From Halomonas aestuarii (lineage in GTDB: Bacteria; Pseudomonadota; Gammaproteobacteria; Pseudomonadales; Halomonadaceae): a stretch of DNA of 64,000 nt. Shown piece after piece: positions 56,749 through 64,000 of this stretch. The position numbers and the translations under genes are program-made. The stretch lies in the NCBI RefSeq assembly GCF_001886615.1, contig NZ_CP018139.1, positions 1,860,001 to 1,924,000 on the forward strand. The letters run 5' to 3'. The stretch's first letter is position 1, and each line of letters starts with the position of its first letter. The notes under the pieces were generated by a model, which did not search any database, was not told the DNA's origin, and worked only from the letters and a program-made list of their open reading frames with translations.

Positions 56749-57902
56749 GATTGGCCCTCCAGGCCGAGGTCCCCGGCCACGCGGTTCATGAAGGCGGCGA
56801 ACACCGCCTGATAGCGGGGCTCGGGCATCAGGAAGGCATCGTGGCCGTGGGACGAGTCGATGTTGACGTAGCTGACCGACTTGTCGGCGCGGACCAGGGC
56901 ATTGACCAGCTCCTTGGAGCGCGGCGGCGGGAAGCGCCAGTCGGTGGTGAAACTGACCACCAGGAACGGGCAGGCCGCCGGTGCCAGGGCCCGGGCAAGG
57001 TCGCCGTCATGGGGCGCGGCCGGGTCGAAGTAGTCCAGGGCCTTGGTCATCAGCAGGTAGGTGTTGGCATCGAAGGAGGTGGAAAAGGTGTCACCCTGGT
57101 AGCGCAGGTAGGACTCCACCTGGAACTCCACGTCGAAGCCGAAGTTGAGGTCGGTCGTGCGCAGGTCTCGGCCGAACTTGCTGCCCATGGCGTCCTCGGA
57201 CAGGTAGGTGATGTGACCCACCATGCGGGCGAGCTTGAGGCCGCGGCGCGGCGCCGTGCCATGATCCGCGTACCAGCCGTCGTGGAAGTCGGGGTCCGAG
57301 CGGATCGCCTGGCGGGCCACCTCGTTGAAGGCGATGTTCTGGGCCGACAGCTTCGGCGTCGCCGCGATGACCCCGGCGTGGGCGATGCGCTCGGGATAGG
57401 AGAGCGTCCACTGCAGCACCTGCATGCCGCCGAGGCTGCCGCCGATCACCGCGGCGAAGCGTTCGATGCCCAGTCGGTCGGCCAGTCGCGCCTGGCTGTG
57501 CACCCAGTCGCCCACCGTCATGATCGGGAAGTCCGGCCCCCACTGGCGTCCCGTCTCCGGGTTCTCGCTGGTGGGGCCGGTACTGCCGTGGCAGCCGCCA
57601 AGGTTGTTCACCGAGACCACGAAGAAGCGGTCGGTGTCGATCGACTTGCCGGGACCGATGTGCGCGTCCCACCAGCCGGGCTTGCGCTCGTCCGTCGAGT
57701 GGAAGCCGGCGGCGTGATGGTGCCCGGAGAGGGCATGGCAGATCAGGATGGCATTGGTGCGCTCGGCGTTGAGCGTGCCGTAGGTCTCGTAGACCAGGTC
57801 GTAGGCCGGCAGCGTCCTGCCGCAGGCCAGGGCCAGGGGGTCGTCGAAGTGCGCCGTCTGCGGCGTCACCAGGCCGACCGAATCGGAGGGAAACTCGGGC
57901 AT
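56745..57902 (-). CDS. metX: Homoserine O-acyltransferase MetX
   Basis: Alpha/beta-hydrolase that acylates homoserine in methionine synthesis. The 385 residues contain the oxyanion [14 protein letters not shown], the nucleophile S156 in [22 protein letters not shown] (Asp) and SSHGHDAF (His). Whether acetyl-CoA or succinyl-CoA is used cannot be read safely; several Pseudomonas-type MetX enzymes use succinyl-CoA. It is coupled to metW. Confidence 0.95.
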   Translation of the reverse strand: MPEFPSDSVGLVTPQTAHFDDPLALACGRTLPAYDLVYETYGTLNAERTNAILICHALSGHHHAAGFHSTDERKPGWWDAHIGPGKSIDTDRFFVVSVNNLGGCHGSTGPTSENPETGRQWGPDFPIMTVGDWVHSQARLADRLGIERFAAVIGGSLGGMQVLQWTLSYPERIAHAGVIAATPKLSAQNIAFNEVARQAIRSDPDFHDGWYADHGTAPRRGLKLARMVGHITYLSEDAMGSKFGRDLRTTDLNFGFDVEFQVESYLRYQGDTFSTSFDANTYLLMTKALDYFDPAAPHDGDLARALAPAACPFLVVSFTTDWRFPPPRSKELVNALVRADKSVSYVNIDSSHGHDAFLMPEPRYQAVFAAFMNRVAGDLGLEGQS

Positions 57903-57938
57903 CGGTCTGTCGTGTCCAGTCGTGGTGGTGGGCCAGCG

Positions 57939-58532
57939 TCAGAGGCCGACCAGGGCCCCGGCGATGCCGGCGGCGCGGGTCAGCGAGGTCACCACGATAC
58001 CATCGATCAGACTGATGGCGATGAACACCACGATGGGCGACAGGTCGATCATGCCCAGCGGCGGGATCACCCGGCGCACCGGCGCCATGATCGGCTCCAC
58101 CAGCTGCATCACCAGCATGGCGCCCGGGTGGTTGGCCTGCGGGGCCACCCAGCTAAGGATGATCATCACGATCAACGCGAAGAAGTAGATCTTGAGGATG
58201 GCGTTGGCGATGGCGGCCACCGAGCCGATCGCCACCCCGGCGATCGGGGCCATGCCGAAGCCGGCGATCTGCAGGATCAGGAAGATGCTGACCGCCTTGA
58301 TCACGAAGGCCGTGGCCAGGGTGGCGAGGTCGAAGCGGCCCATCACCGGCCCCAGGAAACTCTGGAAGGGGCGCACCGCCGGCTGGGTGATCCTGACCAC
58401 CGACTGGCTGATGGGATTGTAGTAGTCGGCCCGGGACGCCTGCAGCAGGAAGCGCAGCATCAGCAGGAAGATGTAGATGTTGATCAGGGTGTTCACCAGC
58501 AGCAGGCCGGCACTTCCCAGTTGGCTGCCCAT
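57939..58532 (-). CDS. yggT: YggT family integral membrane protein
   Basis: The 197-residue protein has two copies of the YggT unit with four or more membrane helices. The repeated motif is seen as NPISQSVVRITQPAVRPFQSFLGP and the matching VMQLVEPIMAPVRRVIPPLG. Role uncertain; linked to osmotic or potassium homeostasis and membrane organisation in other bacteria. It lies in yggS-proC-yggT-metXW. Confidence 0.92.
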   Translation of the reverse strand: MGSQLGSAGLLLVNTLINIYIFLLMLRFLLQASRADYYNPISQSVVRITQPAVRPFQSFLGPVMGRFDLATLATAFVIKAVSIFLILQIAGFGMAPIAGVAIGSVAAIANAILKIYFFALIVMIILSWVAPQANHPGAMLVMQLVEPIMAPVRRVIPPLGMIDLSPIVVFIAISLIDGIVVTSLTRAAGIAGALVGL

Positions 58533-58595
58533 CGGGGCTCCTCCATGTCCTTGAAACGTGGTCGTGTTCGCACCGGCACGGGCCGGCCCGTCGGG

Positions 58596-59420
58596 TCAGC
58601 GCTTGCCGAGTTCCTCGGCCATCTCGCCGGCGCGGTCGGCGCAGGCGGTCATGGCCTCCTCCATGATGCGACGCAGGCCGGCATCCTCGAGGTGGGAGAT
58701 GGCGCGTTCGGTGGTCCCGCCCGGCGACATCACGTTGCGCTTGAGCTCGGCCGGCGGCTTGTCGCTTGCCAGCGCCATCTTCGCCGCCCCCAGCGCCGTC
58801 TGCATGGCCAGGCGCCGTGCGGTGTCGGCGGGCAGCCCGAGCTTCACGCCGGCCTCCTCCATGGCCTCGAACATCAGGAAGAAGTAGGCCGGGGCGCTGC
58901 CCGAGACGGCGGTCACCGCGTCGAGCAGGGCCTCTTCCTCGACCCACTCCACCAGGCCCACGGCCTCCATCAACTCGGTCGCGAGGCGGCGCTGGGCCTC
59001 GTCGACCTTCGCGTTGGCGTAGAGGCCCGCGGCGCCGGCGCCGACCAGGGCGGGGGTGTTGGGCATGCAGCGCACCAGCGGCAGGTCGCCGCCGAGCCAG
59101 TGCTCGAGGGTCTCGGCCGGCAGGCCCGCCGCCACCGAGACGATCAGCGGCCGACGGGCCTGGACGGCATCGCGCATCTTCTCGCACACCTCGCGCATGA
59201 TCTGCGGCTTTACCGCCAGCACCACCACGTCGGACTGGGCCACGGCCGCATCGTTGTCGGTATCGGTGCGGATGCCCAGCCGCTCGCGCAGCGGGGCGAG
59301 GAAGTCGTCGCTGGGCGCGGTGGCCGTGATGTCCTGGGGCGCGAAGCCGCTCTCGATCATGCCGCCGATGATGGCGCCGGCCATGTTGCCCGCGCCGATG
59401 AAGGTGACTTTGCTGGCCAT
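58596..59420 (-). CDS. proC: Pyrroline-5-carboxylate reductase ProC
   Basis: NAD(P)H-dependent last step of proline synthesis. The 274 residues begin with the Rossmann motif FIGAGNMAGAIIGGM. They also contain VVLAVKPQ, RCMPNTPALVGAGAAGL and the C-terminal signature VMSPGGTTERAISHLEDAGL. It is in the usual yggS-proC-yggT order. Confidence 0.98.
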   Translation of the reverse strand: MASKVTFIGAGNMAGAIIGGMIESGFAPQDITATAPSDDFLAPLRERLGIRTDTDNDAAVAQSDVVVLAVKPQIMREVCEKMRDAVQARRPLIVSVAAGLPAETLEHWLGGDLPLVRCMPNTPALVGAGAAGLYANAKVDEAQRRLATELMEAVGLVEWVEEEALLDAVTAVSGSAPAYFFLMFEAMEEAGVKLGLPADTARRLAMQTALGAAKMALASDKPPAELKRNVMSPGGTTERAISHLEDAGLRRIMEEAMTACADRAGEMAEELGKR

Positions 59421-59475
59421 GGAATCTGTCCTTCTGGTCGTGGAAAGCCTCGGCCGTCAGCCGCCGAGGGCAGGG

Positions 59476-60180
59476 TTATCGGTGAGCGCGTGCACCGAAG
59501 ATGGCAGTGCCCAGGCGTACCAGGGTGGCACCCTCCAGCACGGCGGCCTCCAGGTCGTCGCTCATGCCCATGGAGAGGGTGTCCAGCGGCGCCTCGGGGA
59601 AGCGCTCGCGAAGCCCCTCCAGTGCCTCCCGCAGCCGGGCGAAGGGCGCGCGCTGGGCCGCCAGCCCCTCGGCCGGCGCAGGGATCGCCATCAGCCCCCG
59701 CAGGCGGAGCCTGGGCATCGACAGCACGGCCTCGGCCAGCGCCGGCAGCTCGTCGAGGGAGAGGCCGGACTTGCTCGCCTCGTCGCTGATGTTGACCTGC
59801 AGGCAGATGTCCAGCGGCCCCAGGGCCTCGGGGCGTTGATCGTTCAGCCGTCGGGCAATCCTCTCACGGTCTACGCTATGCACCCAGGAGAAGTGTTCGG
59901 CCACGTCGCGGGTCTTGTTGGATTGCAGCGGCCCGATGAAATGCCAGACGATGGGGTCCAGGTCCGCCAGCTCGGCCTGCTTGTCGAGGGCCTCCTGGAC
60001 GTAGTTCTCGCCGAACTCGCGCTGGCCTTCGTGCCAGGCTTCGCGGATCAGCTCGGCCGGCTTGGTCTTGCTGACGGCCAGCAGCCGGGCGTCGTCGGCG
60101 GGACGGCCCGCGGCGCGGAGCGCCTCCTCGAGTCGGGCGCGGACGGCGGTCAGCGACTCGGAAAGTACCAGGTCCGTCAT
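59476..60180 (-). CDS. yggS: PLP homeostasis protein YggS/PipY
   Basis: Pyridoxal-phosphate-binding protein involved in vitamin B6 and amino-acid homeostasis. The 234-residue TIM-barrel has the PLP Lys in LLAVSKTKP, FGENYVQEAL, WHFIGPLQSNK and SMGMSDDLEAAV. It is divergent from pilT across 63 bp, a conserved arrangement. Confidence 0.97.
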   Translation of the reverse strand: MTDLVLSESLTAVRARLEEALRAAGRPADDARLLAVSKTKPAELIREAWHEGQREFGENYVQEALDKQAELADLDPIVWHFIGPLQSNKTRDVAEHFSWVHSVDRERIARRLNDQRPEALGPLDICLQVNISDEASKSGLSLDELPALAEAVLSMPRLRLRGLMAIPAPAEGLAAQRAPFARLREALEGLRERFPEAPLDTLSMGMSDDLEAAVLEGATLVRLGTAIFGARAHR

Positions 60181-60243
60181 GTCGTAGGGTCTGTCATACT
60201 GGTCATACAGAAGGGAACCTTATCCCGGGAGCAGGGGAAACGC

Positions 60244-61275
60244 ATGGATATTACCGAACTGCTGGCATTCTCGGCAAAACAGAACGCCTCGGACCTCCAC
60301 CTCTCGGCGGGCCTGCCGCCGATGATCCGTGTCGATGGCGATATTCGCCGGCTCAACGTGCCGGCCATGGAGGACCGCGAGGTCCGCAAGCTGATCTACG
60401 ACATCATGGCGGACCGCCAGCGTCGCGACTACGAGGAGTTCTACGAGACCGACTTCTCTTTCGAGGTGCCGGGGGTCTCGCGCTTCCGTGTCAACGTCTT
60501 CAACCAGGCCCGCGGCGCCGGGGCGGTGTTCCGGACGATCCCCACCGAGGTGCTGACCATGGAGGACCTGGGCATGGGCCCGGTGTTCCGCCAGCTCTCG
60601 ATGCTGCCCCGTGGCCTGGTGCTGGTGACCGGCCCCACCGGGTCGGGCAAGAGCACGACCCTGGCGGCGATGATCGACTACATCAACGACAACCGCTTCG
60701 AGCACATCCTCACCATCGAGGACCCGGTGGAATTCGTCCACCGCAGCAAGCGCTGCCTGGTCAACCAGCGCGAGGTGCACCGCGATACCCACGGCTTCGC
60801 GCCGGCCCTGCGCAGCGCCCTGCGCGAGGACCCGGACATCATCCTGGTCGGCGAGCTCCGCGACCTGGAGACCATCCGTCTCGCCCTCACCGCGGCCGAG
60901 ACCGGCCACCTGGTGTTCGGCACCCTGCACACCACCTCGGCGGCCAAGACCATCGACCGGATCATCGACGTCTTCCCGGGCGAGGAGAAGTCCATGGTGC
61001 GCTCGATGCTCTCCGAGTCGCTGCAGGCGGTGATCTCCCAGACCCTGCTCAAGCGGCAGGGCGGCGGCCGGGTGGCGGCCCACGAGATCCTGGTGGCCAC
61101 GGCGGCGGTGCGCAACCTGATCCGCGAGGACAAGGTGGCGCAGATCTACTCGGCGATCCAGACCGGCGGCAACCTCGGCATGCAGACCATGGATTCCGCA
61201 CTGGCGAGGCTGATCAGCGACAACACCGTGGCGCGCGACGAGGCCCAGGCAAAGGCCAAGGGCGTACTGGCCTGA
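60244..61275 (+). CDS. pilT: Type IV pilus retraction ATPase PilT
   Basis: Hexameric cytosolic motor for pilus retraction and twitching. The 343 residues have Walker A GPTGSGKST, the Asp box LTIEDPVEFVH, the Walker B region DPDIILVGELRD, the His box TLHTTSAAKTIDRI and the PilT-specific VRNLIRE motif. The ATG at 60244 gives the family N-terminus MDITELLAFS; the frame upstream is antisense to yggS. Confidence 0.98.
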   Translation: MDITELLAFSAKQNASDLHLSAGLPPMIRVDGDIRRLNVPAMEDREVRKLIYDIMADRQRRDYEEFYETDFSFEVPGVSRFRVNVFNQARGAGAVFRTIPTEVLTMEDLGMGPVFRQLSMLPRGLVLVTGPTGSGKSTTLAAMIDYINDNRFEHILTIEDPVEFVHRSKRCLVNQREVHRDTHGFAPALRSALREDPDIILVGELRDLETIRLALTAAETGHLVFGTLHTTSAAKTIDRIIDVFPGEEKSMVRSMLSESLQAVISQTLLKRQGGGRVAAHEILVATAAVRNLIREDKVAQIYSAIQTGGNLGMQTMDSALARLISDNTVARDEAQAKAKGVLA

Positions 61276-61304
61276 GGACGGGACAACACAAGGAGGGCAG
61301 GGAC

Positions 61305-62447
61305 ATGACGGCGAAAGAGTGGCTTCACCAGTTGCTGGACATCATGGTGCAGAAGGAGGCGTCGGATCTGCTGATCTCGGTGAACGCGCCGCCCACCCTG
61401 AAGATGGCCGGTCAGCTCACCCCCCTGGGCGACCAGGGGCTCAGCGTGGCGCAGGTCACGGAACTGGTCGGCGTCGCGATTCCCGAGGCGCTGCTGGAGC
61501 GCTTCAAGACCGAGCACGAGGCCAACTTCGCGCTGAGCCTCAAGGACAAGGGGCGCTTTCGCGTCAGCGCCTTCCAGCAGCGCAACCAGATGGCCATGGT
61601 GATCCGGCGCATCGGCTTCGACATCCCCCACCTGGAGGAGCTGTCGCTGCCCGCCACCCTCGGCGAGCTGGCCAACAACAAGCGCGGCCTGGTGTTCGTG
61701 GTCGGTGGCACCGGCACCGGCAAGTCGACCACCCTGGCGTCGATGATCCAGCAGCGCAACGAGACCCTGGGGGGCCACATCATCAGCGTGGAGGACCCCA
61801 TCGAGTACGTGCACCCGCACCGCAAGGCGATCATCAATCAGCGCGAGGTGGGCATCGACACCGAGTCCTTCGAGGTGGCCCTGAAGAACACCCTTCGCCA
61901 GGCGCCGGACGTGATCCTGATCGGCGAGGTGCGGACCCGGGAGACCATGGAGCACGCGCTGACCTTCGCCGAGACCGGCCACCTGTGCCTGGCCACCCTG
62001 CACGCCAACAACGCCAACCAGGCCCTGGACCGCATCATCAACTTCTTCCCCATCGAGCGTCACTCCCAGGTGTGGCTCGACCTCTCGCTCAACCTGCGGG
62101 CCATCGTCGCCCAGCAGCTGCTGCCCACGGTGGACGGCGGGCGCTGCCCGGCGATCGAGATCATGCTCAAGTCACCGCTGATCGGTGACCTGGTGCGCAA
62201 GGGCGAGGTCAGCGAGATCAAGAACATCATGTCGCGCTCGCGGGATCTCGGCATGCAGACCTTCGACCAGGCGCTCTACGACCTCTTCAAGGCCGGCAAG
62301 ATCACCGAGGAGGTGGCGCTGGTGCATGCCGACTCGGCCAACGACCTGCGCATGATGATCAAGTACGGCGACGAGGGCAGCGAAGGGGTGGCCGGGGCCA
62401 AGGAGGCCGCCAGCCACCTCTCCCTGCGCGGCCAGGACGACTTCTAG
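61305..62447 (+). CDS. pilU: PilT-dependent retraction ATPase PilU
   Basis: Accessory pilus motor that adds force with PilT. The 380 residues have Walker A GGTGTGKST, SVEDPIEYVHPH, APDVILIGEVRT and TLHANNANQALDRI, and a longer C-terminal tail than PilT. It lies 29 bp after pilT. No pilin assembly genes are in the window. Confidence 0.97.
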   Translation: MTAKEWLHQLLDIMVQKEASDLLISVNAPPTLKMAGQLTPLGDQGLSVAQVTELVGVAIPEALLERFKTEHEANFALSLKDKGRFRVSAFQQRNQMAMVIRRIGFDIPHLEELSLPATLGELANNKRGLVFVVGGTGTGKSTTLASMIQQRNETLGGHIISVEDPIEYVHPHRKAIINQREVGIDTESFEVALKNTLRQAPDVILIGEVRTRETMEHALTFAETGHLCLATLHANNANQALDRIINFFPIERHSQVWLDLSLNLRAIVAQQLLPTVDGGRCPAIEIMLKSPLIGDLVRKGEVSEIKNIMSRSRDLGMQTFDQALYDLFKAGKITEEVALVHADSANDLRMMIKYGDEGSEGVAGAKEAASHLSLRGQDDF

Positions 62448-62474
62448 CGGCTCGTCCCGGTTGTCAGGAGTGCC

Positions 62475-63605
62475 TCAGGGGGCGTAGAGCCCGCCCAGCA
62501 CGCGGGGGCCGGCGGCGCCGGTCACCGAGGGCAGGTTGCCCGGCTGGCCGGCCAGCCGTCGTGCGGCCAGCCAGGCGAAGGCCCCGGCCTCCAGCCAGTC
62601 GGCGGGCCAGCCCCAGTCGTCGCCCGCCACCAGCGGGGTTTCGGGCAGCCGGCGGGCCAGTCGCGCCAGCAGGTCCGGGTTGTGGGCGCCGCCGCCACAG
62701 GGGATCAGCAGCGCGGCCGGCGGGGCCGCGAAGCGCTCCCGGGCCATCTCCACGCTTAGCGCCACGCTGGCGGCGGTCAGCTCGGCCAGGGTGGCCTGCA
62801 CGTCCGCCGGCGCCTCTCCCCCCTCGAGATGTCCCTCCAGCCAGTCCAGATGGAACACCTCGCGGCCGGTGCTGCGGGGCGGCGGGCGGTGAAAGAAGGG
62901 CTCGCTCAGCAGGCGCTCCAGCAGCGCCTCGTCGAGGCGTCCCGAGGCCGCCCAGGCGCCGCCGGCATCGAAGCGTCCCCCGCGATGGCGGGCATGCCAG
63001 GCATCCATCAGGGCATTGGCCGGGCCGGTGTCGAAGCCCAGGGGCGGGCGCCGGTCCCCGGTGGGCGGCAGCAGCGACAGGTTGGCGAAGCCACCGAGGT
63101 TGAGCACCAGGCGCCACTCCTCGGCGGAGCGGAACAGCGCCTCGTGGAAGGCCGGCGCCAGCGGTGCGGCCTGGCCGCCGGCGGCCAGGTCCCGGCGGCG
63201 GAAGTCGGCGACCACAGCGCAGCCGGTCAGCTCGGCGAGCAGGCTGGGATTGTCGAGCTGCAGCGAATAGGCCGGGCCGCCATCATGGCCCCAGGGAGCG
63301 TGCTCGATGGTCTGCCCGTGGCTGCCGATGGCGGCGACGGCTCCCCGTGCCACGCCACTCGAGGCCATCAGCGCCTCCACGGCGGCGGCCTGCAGGCGGC
63401 AGAAGGTGTCCTCGGCGGCCGCCAGTTCGGCAAAGGCCACCCGGTCGGCATGGCAGAGTCGCCACAGCAGGTCCCGCAGGGCGTCGGGCATCGGCTCGGC
63501 ATGGGTGCCGACCAGGCGCGGCGCTCCCTCCGCGGGGATGTCGACGAGGGCGGCATCGATACCGTCGAGGCTGGTACCGGACATCAGGCCGATGAAGAGG
63601 CTCAT
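62475..63605 (-). CDS. anmK: Anhydro-N-acetylmuramic acid kinase AnmK
   Basis: Cleaves and phosphorylates anhydroMurNAc in peptidoglycan recycling. The 376 residues begin FIGLMSGTSLDGIDAALVD and contain GSHGQTIEHAPW, VADFRRRDLAAGGQAAPL, LNLGGFANLS, FDTGPANALMD and the C-terminal CGGGAHNPDL. It converges on pilU (27 bp apart) and is divergent from tyrS, as in many gammaproteobacteria. Confidence 0.97.
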   Translation of the reverse strand: MSLFIGLMSGTSLDGIDAALVDIPAEGAPRLVGTHAEPMPDALRDLLWRLCHADRVAFAELAAAEDTFCRLQAAAVEALMASSGVARGAVAAIGSHGQTIEHAPWGHDGGPAYSLQLDNPSLLAELTGCAVVADFRRRDLAAGGQAAPLAPAFHEALFRSAEEWRLVLNLGGFANLSLLPPTGDRRPPLGFDTGPANALMDAWHARHRGGRFDAGGAWAASGRLDEALLERLLSEPFFHRPPPRSTGREVFHLDWLEGHLEGGEAPADVQATLAELTAASVALSVEMARERFAAPPAALLIPCGGGAHNPDLLARLARRLPETPLVAGDDWGWPADWLEAGAFAWLAARRLAGQPGNLPSVTGAAGPRVLGGLYAP

Positions 63606-63650
63606 GGGGACTCCCGGGCGGGCTCAACCGTGGGTGGTCGGACATGGTAA

Positions 63651-64000
<350 letters not shown>

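Overview
The window is chromosomal DNA from a high-GC gammaproteobacterium. The gene order, the Glu/Asp-rich proteins and the Pseudomonas-like synteny all point to the Halomonas/Halomonadaceae group; this is inferred from content, not from a marker search. Almost all of the window is conserved housekeeping sequence in operons. The main departures are a low-GC accessory gene near 7-8 kb, an unusual two-domain RNA enzyme at 10.5-12.4 kb, an RNA gene near 40.5 kb and an inserted block at 50-56 kb.

Layout. 0-7 kb: bamE and fur (divergent), SOS-controlled recN, then grpE-dnaK-dnaJ with two sigma-32-type promoters. 7-12.4 kb: a solitary HNH nuclease that resembles phosphorothioate-DNA-sensing restriction enzymes, corA, a DUF2218 protein, a DMT exporter, and a 644-residue fusion of a Clp1/Grc3-like polynucleotide kinase with an RNase Z-like nuclease. 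12.5-25.5 kb: dapB, carAB-greA, yhbY, rlmE-ftsH, folP-glmM, tpiA, secG. 25.5-34.6 kb: tRNA-Leu(GAG), initiator tRNA, rimP-nusA-infB-rbfA-truB-rpsO-pnp, the same transcription/translation cluster as in E. coli, with structured leaders before rpsO and pnp. 34.8-40.2 kb (minus strand): a thiolase, panD, panC, panB, folK, pcnB.

40.2-47 kb (minus strand): dksA, gluQ, cbrX, cbrA, cbrB, then a gene-free interval before pcnB. This is the order of the carbon-catabolite-control locus of Pseudomonas, where the interval encodes the Hfq/Crc decoy RNA CrcZ. Here the interval holds a good sigma-54 promoter with inverted TGTTACC/GGTAACA sites 100-150 bp upstream. It is followed by about 500 nt carrying many AAC-repeat motifs and a terminator. 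I read it as a CrcZ-type small RNA outside Pseudomonas.

47-64 kb: an aminotransferase, sfsA, a Rieske protein, DUF4426, then a low-GC block of about 6 kb (DeoR-family regulator, AfuABC/PhnSTU-type ABC transporter, inositol-monophosphatase-family phosphatase). The block lies between two 169-bp copies of the metW 3' end. Beyond it come metW-metX-yggT-proC-yggS, divergent pilT-pilU, anmK, and the 5' end of tyrS, which runs off the window.
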